Under the pieces are notes generated by a model. The model did not search any database and had not been told where the DNA came from. It saw only the letters and a list, made by a program, of their open reading frames with translations. Both the position numbers and the translations under genes were made by a program. 64,000 bases of DNA from Chakrabartia godavariana (lineage in GTDB: Bacteria > Pseudomonadota > Alphaproteobacteria > Sphingomonadales > Sphingomonadaceae), in contig RKSN01000002.1 in NCBI GenBank assembly GCA_005518185.1, positions 372,001-436,000 of the forward strand, given 5' to 3'. Below, piece after piece: positions 1 to 7,736 of this stretch (positions are counted from its first letter, which is position 1; the number at the start of each line of letters is the position of its first letter).

Positions 1-206
1 CCCGGCCACTCTATATTTATCTGAAGTCGGCGCACCTGAAGGCGGTCCGGGGGATGCGCGACTTCGCCGTCGAATTCTCCAAGGCCTGGGGCCCTGACGG
101 CTATCTGAAGAAGAGGGGAATGGTCATCGCACCAGATGCGGTGCGCGCCGCGAACGCGCAGATCGCTATGACGATGGCGCCCCTTGATCCTGCGGCGTTG
201 AAGTAG
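1..206 (+). CDS. pstS: Phosphate ABC transporter substrate-binding protein PstS, C-terminal end (5' truncated by window)
   Basis: The first 206 bases are an open frame ending in TAG at 204-206, encoding about 67 residues that end ...MAPLDPAALK. The stretch YLKSAHLKAVRGMRDF followed by a helical AWGPDGYL segment resembles the C-terminal end of periplasmic phosphate-binding proteins. The strongest argument is position: pstC starts 12 bases downstream on the same strand and the rest of the pst operon follows. The 5' end, with the signal peptide and phosphate-binding residues, lies outside the window, so the assignment rests on context. Confidence 0.75.
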   Translation, partial: RPLYIYLKSAHLKAVRGMRDFAVEFSKAWGPDGYLKKRGMVIAPDAVRAANAQIAMTMAPLDPAALK

Positions 207-218
207 GTCGGGCGGGAC

Positions 219-1571
219 ATGACACCTTCTGCTCTACTGGTCCTGATTGCGGGGCTGGGCGTCATCGGTTGGCTGGTGGCAAAAGCCAGAGCCCAGCGGC
301 TCAACACGCGCAGGGATGCGCTGCATTCGCTGCCCGGCCATCATGGCTGGTATCTCGCTTTGTGGATCATCCTGCCCGCGCTGTTGGGCTTCGCCGTCTG
401 GGGCTCGGTGTCGCCGGGCATGATCCATTCGGCCGTGCTGGCCGATCCGGCCGCAGCCCGCCTGCCCAGCTTTGAATTTGAACGCAACGCGATCATCTCC
501 GAAGCGTTCACGCTCGCCGAATATCCGGGCACACCGGTCTTCAACCCCGAAGCCGAAGCCCTCGTCCCGGCCGTGGTTGCGGCCAAGTCCAAGTTCGGCG
601 CCATCGGGGCCGCGATCATCCTTATCCTCGCCTTTGCGGGCGGCGGCTTTGGCTATACGCGGCTGACGGCCCAGTTCCCGGCCCGCACGCGGGTGGAACG
701 GGCCGTCCTGCTTTCACTGCTTTCGGCCTCGCTCCTCGCCATTCTGACGACGATCGGGATCATCGCATCGCTCCTGTTCGAATCCGGCCTGTTCTTCAGC
801 AAGGTCAGTCCGCTGGAATTCCTCTTCGGAACACATTGGAGCCCCGCCAATGGCAGCTTCGGGGCTGTCCCGCTTTATTGGGGCACGCTGTTCATCGGCG
901 CGGTTATCGCGATGGTCGTGGCCATCCCGCTCGGGCTGATGAGCGCGATCTATCTGACGCAATATGCCCCCGCCGACGTGCGGCGGTGGATGAAACCGAT
1001 GCTGGAGATCCTCGCGGGTATCCCAACGGTCGTCTATGGCTATTTCGCGGCACTTACGGTGGCCCCGATGGTGCGTGATCTGGCCGCCGCCATCGGCGTG
1101 GCCAACCCGTCGACCGAAAGTGCGCTTGCTGCCGGTCTGGTCATGGGCATCATGATCATTCCGTTCGTCTCCTCCATGGCCGATGACAGCATTGCCGCCG
1201 TGCCCCAGGCGATGCGCGACGGCTCGCTCGCCATGGGTGCCACGCGTTCCGAGACGATCAAGAAGGTCCTGATCCCCGCCGCGTTGCCGGGCATTGTCGC
1301 TGGCATCATGCTTGCGGTGAGCCGCGCCATTGGCGAAACGATGATCGTGGTCATGGCCGCAGGGGCCACGGCCAATCTTTCGGCCAATCCCTTTGCCAGC
1401 ATGACGACGGTGACCTTCCAGATCGTCCAGCTGCTGACTGGCGATCAGGAGTTTGACAGTGCCAAGACGCTGTCGGCCTTTGCGCTGGGTCTGGTGCTGT
1501 TCATCGTCACGCTCATTCTCAACATCATTGCGCTTCGTGTGGTGAAGCGCTTCCGGGAGGCTTATGAGTAA
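219..1571 (+). CDS. pstC: Phosphate ABC transporter permease PstC
   Basis: Inner-membrane permease of the high-affinity phosphate importer; 450 residues. The C-terminal half carries the binding-protein-dependent permease domain: an EAA-type cytoplasmic loop (DGSLAMGATRSETIKKVLIPAALPGI, near residues 330-355) followed by AIGETMIVVM, typical of PstC. The N-terminal roughly 160 residues form an extra membrane and periplasmic extension (MTPSALLVLIAGLGVIGWLV and a second hydrophobic stretch near residue 45), usual for the long PstC of alphaproteobacteria. The gene starts 12 bases after pstS and overlaps pstA by 8 bases, indicating translational coupling. Confidence 0.95.
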   Translation: MTPSALLVLIAGLGVIGWLVAKARAQRLNTRRDALHSLPGHHGWYLALWIILPALLGFAVWGSVSPGMIHSAVLADPAAARLPSFEFERNAIISEAFTLAEYPGTPVFNPEAEALVPAVVAAKSKFGAIGAAIILILAFAGGGFGYTRLTAQFPARTRVERAVLLSLLSASLLAILTTIGIIASLLFESGLFFSKVSPLEFLFGTHWSPANGSFGAVPLYWGTLFIGAVIAMVVAIPLGLMSAIYLTQYAPADVRRWMKPMLEILAGIPTVVYGYFAALTVAPMVRDLAAAIGVANPSTESALAAGLVMGIMIIPFVSSMADDSIAAVPQAMRDGSLAMGATRSETIKKVLIPAALPGIVAGIMLAVSRAIGETMIVVMAAGATANLSANPFASMTTVTFQIVQLLTGDQEFDSAKTLSAFALGLVLFIVTLILNIIALRVVKRFREAYE

Positions 1572-2457
1572 TCCCGCGATCGATTGGGGGTCCCCCGAGG
1601 CCGCAAAACGCCTTGCCCGCCGCTATGCGGCGGAGCGGCGCTTCAAGCTGCTCGGCCTGTCCGCCGTTGCCCTGTCCATGGCTTTCCTTGTCTTCCTGCT
1701 CGGCACGATGCTGATCGGCGGCATTGGCGGCATCGACGCGGCCTTCCTGTCAGGCTCCGACGCCACCGAGGCGGATGCCGCCGGGGTCTGGGGCGCGGTC
1801 AAGGGGTCGTTCCTGACGATGGTCGTGACGATCGTTCTGGCGCTGCCCATGGGCGTGTTTGCGGCGATCTATCTGGAAGAATTCGCGCCGCGCAACCGGT
1901 GGATCGACATCGTCGAAGTCTCGATCAACAATCTGGCGGCGGTTCCCTCCATCATCTTCGGCCTGCTCGGGCTTGCGGTGTTCATCAACTTCTTCGGGCT
2001 GGCCCGGTCCTCCCCGCTGGTCGGGGGCATGACGCTTGCCCTCATGACCATGCCCGTCATCGTCATCGCCAGCCGGAACGCGATCAAGGCCGTCCCGCCG
2101 TCGATCCGCGACGCCGCACTCGCCGTTGGCGCCAGCGAGGTCCAGACGGTATTCCACCATGTCCTGCCGCTCGCCCTGCCCGGCATCCTGACCGGGGCCA
2201 TCATTGGCATGGCGCGCGCGCTTGGCGAAACTGCGCCGCTGCTGATGATCGGGATGCGCGCCTTTGTCTCAAGTCCGCCGTCGAGCATCACCGACCCGGC
2301 GACCGTCCTGCCGATGCAGATCTTCCTCTGGTCGGACGAAGTCGACCGCGCCTTTGTGCAGAACACGTCGGCCGCCATCCTCGTCCTCTTGGCCTTCCTG
2401 CTTCTGATGAACGGCATCGCCATCTATCTCCGCAACAAGTTTGAAACCCGCTGGTGA
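1564..2457 (+). CDS. pstA: Phosphate ABC transporter permease PstA
   Basis: Second membrane subunit of the Pst phosphate importer, forming the channel with PstC. The 297-residue protein has an N-terminal hydrophobic helix (LLGLSAVALSMAFLVFLLGTML) and a permease domain with the EAA loop DAALAVGASEVQTVFHHVLP and the downstream ARALGETAPLLMIGM segment characteristic of PstA. The ATG at 1564 lies inside the end of pstC. A complete pstC-pstA-pstB-phoU-phoB run supports a single transcription unit. Confidence 0.95.
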   Translation: MSNPAIDWGSPEAAKRLARRYAAERRFKLLGLSAVALSMAFLVFLLGTMLIGGIGGIDAAFLSGSDATEADAAGVWGAVKGSFLTMVVTIVLALPMGVFAAIYLEEFAPRNRWIDIVEVSINNLAAVPSIIFGLLGLAVFINFFGLARSSPLVGGMTLALMTMPVIVIASRNAIKAVPPSIRDAALAVGASEVQTVFHHVLPLALPGILTGAIIGMARALGETAPLLMIGMRAFVSSPPSSITDPATVLPMQIFLWSDEVDRAFVQNTSAAILVLLAFLLLMNGIAIYLRNKFETRW

Positions 2458-2460
2458 CCC

Positions 2461-3228
2461 ATGTCTGCTGAAACGATCAAGATCACGGCCCGGAATGTCG
2501 ACGTCTTCTATGGCGACAAGCAGGCCATCAAGGATGTCTCCATCGACATCGCGACTGAACACGTCACCGCCTTCATCGGGCCGTCGGGGTGCGGAAAGTC
2601 GACCTTTCTGCGGACGCTGAACCGGATGAACGACACGATTGCGGGCTGCCGCGTCGATGGCGAGATCAGCCTCGACGGGGTCGACATCTATCGCGGGGGC
2701 GTTGATGTCGTCCAGCTGCGCGCGCGCGTCGGGATGGTGTTCCAGAAACCGAACCCCTTCCCCAAGTCGATCTACGAGAATGTGGCCTATGGCCCGCGCA
2801 TTCACGGGCACGCGCCGAACAAGGCCGACATGGACGAGATCGTCGAAAAGTCGCTGCGCAGGGCCGGCCTGTGGGACGAAGTGAAGGACCGGCTGCAGGA
2901 CGCCGGAACCGCTCTGTCGGGCGGCCAGCAGCAGCGGCTGTGCATCGCGCGCGCCATTGCGGTCAATCCGGAGGTCATCCTGATGGATGAACCCTGTTCC
3001 GCCCTCGACCCCATCGCAACGGCACGGATCGAGGAACTGATCGACGAACTGCGCGGGCGCTATGCCATCGTCATCGTCACCCATTCGATGCAGCAGGCCG
3101 CGCGCGTCTCACAGCGGACGGCCTTTTTCCATCTCGGCGCGATGGTCGAGTATGGCGCAACGCCGGATATCTTTACCAATCCGCGCGAAGAGCGGACCAA
3201 AGACTACATCACCGGACGCTACGGCTGA
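2461..3228 (+). CDS. pstB: Phosphate ABC transporter ATP-binding protein PstB
   Basis: Cytoplasmic ATPase that powers phosphate import; 255 residues, the usual PstB length. Visible motifs are Walker [10 protein letters not shown] near residues 40-48, the Q-loop region [20 protein letters not shown] that is diagnostic of PstB, the signature LSGGQQQRL, Walker [14 protein letters not shown] and the switch histidine in IVTHSMQQA. It begins 3 bases after the pstA stop and precedes phoU by 12 bases. Confidence 0.97.
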   Translation: MSAETIKITARNVDVFYGDKQAIKDVSIDIATEHVTAFIGPSGCGKSTFLRTLNRMNDTIAGCRVDGEISLDGVDIYRGGVDVVQLRARVGMVFQKPNPFPKSIYENVAYGPRIHGHAPNKADMDEIVEKSLRRAGLWDEVKDRLQDAGTALSGGQQQRLCIARAIAVNPEVILMDEPCSALDPIATARIEELIDELRGRYAIVIVTHSMQQAARVSQRTAFFHLGAMVEYGATPDIFTNPREERTKDYITGRYG

Positions 3229-3240
3229 GGATAGGGGCAT

Positions 3241-3921
3241 ATGGTTGAACACACCGTCAAGGCATTCGACGACGAGATCGGCACGCTCCGTGGGCTGATC
3301 GCGGAAATGGGCGGACTTGCCGAAGTCGCAATCGCCCGCTCGATCGAAGCGCTGGTAAACCGCGACACCGATCTGGCCAAGGAGATCATCGTCGCCGACG
3401 CCCGGCTCGATGCGCTCGAAGTCGAGGTCGACCGGCTGGCCGTGAAGATCATCGCGCTCCGGGCGCCGATGGCGAATGACCTGCGTGACGTCATTTCGGC
3501 GCTCAAGATTTCGGGCATCATCGAACGCATCGGCGATTATGCAAAGAACATCGCCAAGCGCGTCGGCGATGTCGAAGGGCGCGCCAAGATCGAACCGCTG
3601 CTGCTGATCCCCGCCATGGCGGAAATCGCGCAGTCGATGGTGCGTGACGTGCTCAACGCCTTTGCCTCGCGCAATTCCGCACTGGCTGTGGAAGTGGTCG
3701 ACCGCGATCTCAAGGTCGACGAGTTCTACAACAGCATCTTCCGCAACCTTGTTGCACATATGATGGAGAACCCGGCCACGATCAGCTCGGCGGCCCAGCT
3801 CCTCTTCGTGGCACGCAACCTCGAACGCGTCGGGGACCATGCCACGAACATTGCCGAACTCGTCTATTATGCGGCTACTGGTGATTATTACCAGGACCGC
3901 GACATGCCCAGGAACGGATAA
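3241..3921 (+). CDS. phoU: Phosphate signalling protein PhoU
   Basis: PhoU links the Pst transporter to the PhoR/PhoB two-component system and holds the regulon off when phosphate is plentiful. The 226-residue protein shows the two tandem three-helix PhoU repeats with acidic metal-binding motifs: ISGIIERIGDYAKNIA in the first half and ARNLERVGDHATNIAE in the second (E/DxxxD pattern). It sits between pstB and phoB on the same strand, the standard place for the gene. Confidence 0.96.
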   Translation: MVEHTVKAFDDEIGTLRGLIAEMGGLAEVAIARSIEALVNRDTDLAKEIIVADARLDALEVEVDRLAVKIIALRAPMANDLRDVISALKISGIIERIGDYAKNIAKRVGDVEGRAKIEPLLLIPAMAEIAQSMVRDVLNAFASRNSALAVEVVDRDLKVDEFYNSIFRNLVAHMMENPATISSAAQLLFVARNLERVGDHATNIAELVYYAATGDYYQDRDMPRNG

Positions 3922-3926
3922 CTGCC

Positions 3927-4607
3927 ATGGCGCCCACATTGCTGATTGTTGAAGACGACCCCGCGCTTGCCGAACTGCTCGTCTGGTCCTTTGAGGCCGA
4001 GGGCTACAAGGTGCTGCAGACCCCGGACGGGGAAGAGGCGCTTCTGATCGCGGCCGAAACGCCGCCCGATGCCATCATCCTCGACTGGATGATCGAACAG
4101 CTGTCCGGCATCGAAGTCTGCCGCCGCCTGCGCCGCCACCCCGAACTGGCGACCGTCCCGATCATCATGCTGACGGCACGCGGCGAAGAGGAAGACCGCA
4201 TCCGCGGCCTTGAAACCGGCGCCGACGACTATGTGACCAAGCCCTTTTCCCCGCGCGAACTCACCGCGCGGCTTGCGGCGGTCATGCGGCGTACCCGGCC
4301 TGCGCTGGCGGGCCAGACGATGCGGGTCGAAGATCTGGAACTTGATCCGGTCGCCCACCGCGTGCGTCGCAACGGCAAGGAAATCTCGCTCGGGCCGACC
4401 GAGTTTCGCCTGCTCCAGCATTTCATGGAACGGCCGGGCCGCGTCCTTTCGCGCGCGCAGCTCGTCACCGGCGTCTGGGGCCATGACAGCGACATTGAGG
4501 AACGCACCGTCGACGTGCAGGTGAAGCGTCTGCGCGCCGCGATCAACAGCACCGGCGGGCGTGACCTGATCCGGACGGTGCGGAGCGCAGGCTACTCGCT
4601 CGGCTGA
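3927..4607 (+). CDS. phoB: Phosphate regulon response regulator PhoB
   Basis: OmpR-family response regulator that activates phosphate-starvation genes. The 226-residue protein has an N-terminal receiver domain with acidic pocket EDD near residue 9, phospho-acceptor Asp in IILDWMIEQLSG (about residue 53), the conserved Thr of LTARGEEED and Lys of VTKPFS. A winged-helix domain follows, with LGPTEFRLLQHFMERPGRVLSR and the C-terminal TVRSAGYSLG. It begins 5 bases after phoU. The cognate kinase gene phoR is not in the window and, as in related genomes, may lie upstream of pstS. Confidence 0.95.
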   Translation: MAPTLLIVEDDPALAELLVWSFEAEGYKVLQTPDGEEALLIAAETPPDAIILDWMIEQLSGIEVCRRLRRHPELATVPIIMLTARGEEEDRIRGLETGADDYVTKPFSPRELTARLAAVMRRTRPALAGQTMRVEDLELDPVAHRVRRNGKEISLGPTEFRLLQHFMERPGRVLSRAQLVTGVWGHDSDIEERTVDVQVKRLRAAINSTGGRDLIRTVRSAGYSLG

Positions 4608-5221
4608 GCGGGGACGAAGCGGAATTCGAGCCGGCTGGTCTCGAAGGCCCGGATCATCTCTTCGGAGACCGGGATCTGGCCATCGAGCATCAGCATGGCA
4701 AGGCCGTGCACCTGTGCCCAGGACATGAGCATGCTGAACAGGACCCCCTCCTCCCCCGCTGTCTCGGGGACGAGCGACATGAGGTTGGCGCGCAGCATCT
4801 GAATGCCGACCTGATCTTCGGAAAAGTCGGCGCTGAAAAATCCGCCGGGCGGCATGTTGGCCATCATGATGCGGAACAGCGCCGGGTTCGCGAGCGCAAA
4901 GCGGATATAGGCGCCGCCCGTCGCCACAAAGCCCTTCTGGCCGCCGCCCGCCGCCACCATCGCCTTGGCCTGTGCGTCCGCCAGTTCGAGCGCCCCGCGC
5001 ACGCAGAGTTCGCGCACCAGCGCGGCCTTGTCCGGAAAATGCCGATACACGGCCGTCGCGCTGACACCGACCCGCCGCGCGACTTCTCGCAACGACAGCG
5101 TTTCGGCGTTGCCGCTCTTCAACAGCTCAAGCCCAGCATCGATCAGGGCCTCTCGCAGGTCGCCATGATGGTAGCTCCGCGCCGGCGGCATCATGTTGAC
5201 ACTGTTATCATTTTCGGTCAT
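4592..5221 (-). CDS. TetR/AcrR family transcriptional regulator
   Basis: A 209-residue regulator. The N-terminal helix-turn-helix is typical TetR: LREALIDAGLELLKSG, then LSLREVARRVGVSATAVYRHFPDKAALVRE. The C-terminal half is a helical ligand and dimerisation domain resembling the TetR C-terminal WHG-type domain. The ATG at 5221 (protein MTENDNSVNMMPPARSYHHG) was preferred over an upstream in-frame start because it leaves a normal-length protein and an intergenic space with operator-like palindromes. Its end overlaps the convergent end of phoB by 16 bases. It is divergent from the carotenoid oxygenase, which it may regulate along with itself. Confidence 0.85.
   Translation of the reverse strand: MTENDNSVNMMPPARSYHHGDLREALIDAGLELLKSGNAETLSLREVARRVGVSATAVYRHFPDKAALVRELCVRGALELADAQAKAMVAAGGGQKGFVATGGAYIRFALANPALFRIMMANMPPGGFFSADFSEDQVGIQMLRANLMSLVPETAGEEGVLFSMLMSWAQVHGLAMLMLDGQIPVSEEMIRAFETSRLEFRFVPAQPSE
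5194..5210. promoter_or_regulatory. Operator-like imperfect palindrome 1, within the tetR 5' end
   Basis: TGTTGACACTGTTATCA fits the pattern TGTT-NN-CA-N-TG-NN-(A)ACA with one arm mismatch. It lies in the first codons of the tetR gene. A second copy of the same pattern lies 27 bases downstream, so the pair looks like a binding site for a dimeric TetR protein, presumably the adjacent one. Confidence 0.5.
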
Positions 5222-5237
5222 GTTATCAGTGTAAACA
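5221..5237. promoter_or_regulatory. Operator-like palindrome 2, overlapping the tetR start codon
   Basis: TGTTATCAGTGTAAACA is a 17-base near-palindrome (TGTT and AACA ends, CA and TG inner arms, central G). Its first base is the last base of the tetR initiation codon on the other strand. Location between the divergent regulator and oxygenase genes suggests autoregulation plus control of the oxygenase. Confidence 0.55.
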
Positions 5238-5273
5238 TAAAGCGAATCATCGTCAAAGGCGAAAGGGTTCAAA

Positions 5274-6716
5274 ATGGCCAGCACGGTGGAAACAGCAATC
5301 CGGTCAGTCGTGACCAAAGGCATCATGACGATCGCCGCGTTCAACCGGGATCGCCTGGCCCAACCCGCTGAGCCACATCCCTTTCTCACCGGCGTCCACA
5401 CCCCGATGTCGGAAGAGCGCACGATCACGCAGCTGGCCGTGACGGGCACCATTCCGGCGGAGCTCGACGGCCGCTACATCCGCATCGGCCCCAACCCGGC
5501 CACGCCGCCCAATGCGGCCAGCTATCACTGGTTTCTGGGCGACGGCATGGTGCATGGCATCCGGCTGCGCGGTGGCAAAGCGGAGTGGTACCGGAACCGC
5601 TGGATCAAGAGCCATTCCGTGACAAACGCGCTCGGCCTGCCGCCGGCACCCGGCCCGCGCAATGGCCGCAGCGATACGGTCAACACCAATGTGCTCGGCC
5701 ATGCGGGCGCGATCTGGGCGCTTGTCGAAGCGGGCGGCTATCCCGCCCGGATCGATGAGAATCTGGAGACTGTCGCCCATGACCCCTTTGGCGGCACGCT
5801 GCGCGGCAGCTTTTCCGCCCACCCCCATCTCGACCCGCTGACGGGCGAGATGCACGCCATCTGCTATCAGGGCGACGACATGACCACGATCCGGCATGTC
5901 GTGGTCGGTACGGACGGAAAAGTCCGGCGCGAAGAGCCCATCCGGGTCGAACATGGCCCGTCCATCCATGACTGCATGATCACAGCAAGCTACGTGATCA
6001 TCCTGGACCTGCCCGTCACCTTCTCGATGAAGAAGCTGCTCGGCGGCATGGGCTTCCCCTACGCCTGGAACCCGTCGCACCGCGCGCGGGTCGGCCTGCT
6101 GCCGCGCGAAGGCGGGAATGACGACGTCATCTGGTGCGATGTTGACCCCTGCTATGTGTTCCACCCAGGCAACGCTTTCGAAACCGAGGATGGGACTGTG
6201 ATCCTTGACGTCTGCGCGCACCGCACGATGTTTGCGGAAAGCAGCCAGGGGCCGGACTCCGATGCCTGTCCGCTCGAACGCTGGACGATCGATCCCCGCG
6301 CGAAGAAGGTGGCCCGCAAGGTCCTCGACAGCGACGCGCAGGAGTTTCCGCGCCCCAACGAACAGCTGATGGGGCAGCCTTATCGCTACCTCTACACCCT
6401 TGCGCTGCCTGCCGGCGGTGACCCGTCCTTCGTCAGCAGCACCCGCATCTTCAAGCAGGATCTGGTCGATCGCGCCCGTGAGGTGCATGATTTCGGCCCC
6501 GGCCGCGTGCCCGGCGAGTTCGTCTTTGTCCCGCGGGCACAGGCAAGCGTCGAGGATGATGGCTGGCTGATGGGCTATGTCATCGACACCGCCGCTGACA
6601 CGACGGATCTCGTGATCCTTGATGCACAGAAATTTGAAGGCCGCCCGGTCGCATCGGTCCATATACCGCATCGCATTCCACCGGGGTTCCACGGCAATTG
6701 GGTTCCGAGCGCGTAA
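5274..6716 (+). CDS. Carotenoid oxygenase family protein (lignostilbene/apocarotenoid dioxygenase-like)
   Basis: A 480-residue non-haem iron oxygenase of the RPE65/carotenoid cleavage family. These enzymes split a C=C double bond of carotenoids or stilbenes with O2 in the cytoplasm or at the membrane. The four iron-ligand histidines are recognisable: H183 in SAHPHLDP, H232 in SIHDCMITASY, H297 in VFHPGNA, and H473 in GFHGNWV at the C-terminus. The N-terminal GRYIRIGPNP and GDGMVHGIRL motifs are also standard. The start at 5274 follows a weak AAAGGG ribosome site. It is divergent from a TetR gene with operator-like sites between. Whether the substrate is a carotenoid or a lignin-derived stilbene cannot be told from sequence. 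Confidence 0.9.
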   Translation: MASTVETAIRSVVTKGIMTIAAFNRDRLAQPAEPHPFLTGVHTPMSEERTITQLAVTGTIPAELDGRYIRIGPNPATPPNAASYHWFLGDGMVHGIRLRGGKAEWYRNRWIKSHSVTNALGLPPAPGPRNGRSDTVNTNVLGHAGAIWALVEAGGYPARIDENLETVAHDPFGGTLRGSFSAHPHLDPLTGEMHAICYQGDDMTTIRHVVVGTDGKVRREEPIRVEHGPSIHDCMITASYVIILDLPVTFSMKKLLGGMGFPYAWNPSHRARVGLLPREGGNDDVIWCDVDPCYVFHPGNAFETEDGTVILDVCAHRTMFAESSQGPDSDACPLERWTIDPRAKKVARKVLDSDAQEFPRPNEQLMGQPYRYLYTLALPAGGDPSFVSSTRIFKQDLVDRAREVHDFGPGRVPGEFVFVPRAQASVEDDGWLMGYVIDTAADTTDLVILDAQKFEGRPVASVHIPHRIPPGFHGNWVPSA

Positions 6717-6737
6717 CAGCCCTGTCCTGTTCGGAAT

Positions 6738-6795
6738 GAGCCTGTCGATATGGCCCTGCGGGTTCTTCAGCACCCCGCAAAGGCCCGACAGGCTC
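6738..6795. repeat. Intergenic inverted repeat, GAGCCTGTCG type; possible terminator of the oxygenase gene
   Basis: GAGCCTGTCG at 6738-6747 pairs with CGACAGGCTC at 6786-6795, and the inner TGCGGG pairs with CCCGCA. The core is shared with the repeats near 57340 and 39770. It lies about 20 bases after the oxygenase stop, so it may also terminate transcription. Confidence 0.6.
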
Positions 6796-6870
6796 AGGGC
6801 ATTTCCATACGCATGACGATTGGCACCGCGCGCAGCCCCGCCTGCGCCGATCTCTTCATTTAACATAATA

Positions 6871-6898
6871 CTTGTAAATTTGAGACGCGCCCCCATCT
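6871..6898 (+). promoter_or_regulatory. Sigma-32 (RpoH)-type heat-shock promoter
   Basis: A -35 element CTTGTA (6871-6876) and a -10 element CCCCATCT (6891-6898) are separated by 14 bases. This matches the RpoH consensus CTTGAA-N13-17-CCCCATNT at nearly every key base. Transcription would start near 6904-6906, about 93 bases ahead of the small heat-shock start codon. Confidence 0.8.
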
Positions 6899-6903
6899 CG
6901 GGT

Positions 6904-6997
6904 GGACCGGATGCCGCATTGGGTCCGGCTGGGCGGGGGCCATCCCCCTCTCGCGCCCCCGCCCAAACTAAATGTTGCTTATGAAAGGACATTCAAG
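6904..6997 (+). promoter_or_regulatory. ROSE-like RNA thermometer in the hsp20 5' leader
   Basis: The leader can fold into three successive hairpins: GGACC (6904-6908) with GGTCC (6922-6926); a nine-pair GC stem (6931-6939 with 6956-6964); and a 3' hairpin in which 6971-6979 pairs with 6986-6993. The 3' hairpin masks the ribosome site AAGGA (6985-6989). It has the TTGCT/AGGA pairing with one bulged G (6977) and a T-G pair, the hallmark of ROSE elements upstream of small heat-shock genes in alphaproteobacteria. The fold was made by eye, not by energy calculation. Confidence 0.75.
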
Positions 6998-7486
6998 ATG
7001 CGCACCATGTTTGATTTTACGCCCTATCGCCGCTCCGCCATCGGCTTTGACCGCATTTTCGAAACGCTCGAAAACCTGGCGCAGACCGATGGAAATGCCG
7101 GAAACTACCCGCCCTATGACATTGAACGCACGGGCGATGACGCGTTCCGCATCACGGTCGCGGTCGCGGGCTTTGCCGAGGATGAGATTGAGCTGACCGC
7201 GCAGCAGAACCTGCTCGTGGTTTCTGCCAAGAAGGCGGAAGCTGCCGAGGCGGATGCGCAGGAACGCACCTTCCTGCATCGCGGTATTGCCACCCGATCT
7301 TTCGAACGTCGCTTTCAGCTTGCCGACCATGTTGAGGTCCGTGGCGCCAAGCTGGAAAACGGCCTGCTGGCGATCGACCTCGTCCGCGACATTCCCGAAG
7401 CGATGAAGCCGCGCCGGATCCCGGTCAACGGCTCCAGCATCGCGACGCTGATCGACGCGACGACCGAGACGCGCAAGGCCGCCTGA
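6998..7486 (+). CDS. Small heat-shock protein, Hsp20/alpha-crystallin family (IbpA-like)
   Basis: ATP-independent chaperone that holds unfolding proteins in the cytoplasm. The 162-residue product has the alpha-crystallin domain from about residue 36 ([20 protein letters not shown], through NLLVVSAKK, to [26 protein letters not shown]) and a C-terminal IPVN segment in place of the IxI/V tail motif. ATG 6998 was chosen over an in-frame GTG at 6902 because the 6998 start has a good AAAGGA site, gives the typical IbpA N-terminus ([21 protein letters not shown]), and the mapped heat-shock promoter would start RNA downstream of 6902. Confidence 0.93.
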   Translation: MRTMFDFTPYRRSAIGFDRIFETLENLAQTDGNAGNYPPYDIERTGDDAFRITVAVAGFAEDEIELTAQQNLLVVSAKKAEAAEADAQERTFLHRGIATRSFERRFQLADHVEVRGAKLENGLLAIDLVRDIPEAMKPRRIPVNGSSIATLIDATTETRKAA

Positions 7487-7530
7487 GGCGGGTTGCGGGA
7501 CGGTCTCCTCCCCCCACGTCCTGCCAAAGG

Positions 7531-7572
7531 CTGGGCGCGCTGCGATCCGTCGCGGCGCGCCCAGATCTTTTG
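7531..7572 (+). terminator. Rho-independent-like terminator after hsp20
   Basis: A perfect ten-pair stem, CTGGGCGCGC (7531-7540) with GCGCGCCCAG (7555-7564), is followed by ATCTTTT. It begins 44 bases after the heat-shock gene stop. Confidence 0.7.
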
Positions 7573-7736
7573 GCGCCAAGGCAGACGCTGCCAATGTGGC
7601 ACCACCCCTGCCAAAACGGATGCAAAAGCAGGGAAAACCGAGATAATTTGTTAATCCTGCGGACACTACGGTCCGTTTCGGAGCGGGTCTTGCCATGGGG
7701 GCATGGAACCGCAGGAGCAACGGACGGGATCTGCGC

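Noticed and set aside
5222-5452. Extended N-terminus of the TetR protein
   Set aside because: The extra 77 residues run through the intergenic operators and the start of the oxygenase on the other strand, and are not part of the TetR family pattern.
6902-6997. GTG at 6902 as an upstream start of the heat-shock protein
   Set aside because: It lies at or before the start of transcription predicted from the sigma-32 promoter and the added residues are not IbpA-like; this stretch is better explained as the thermometer leader.
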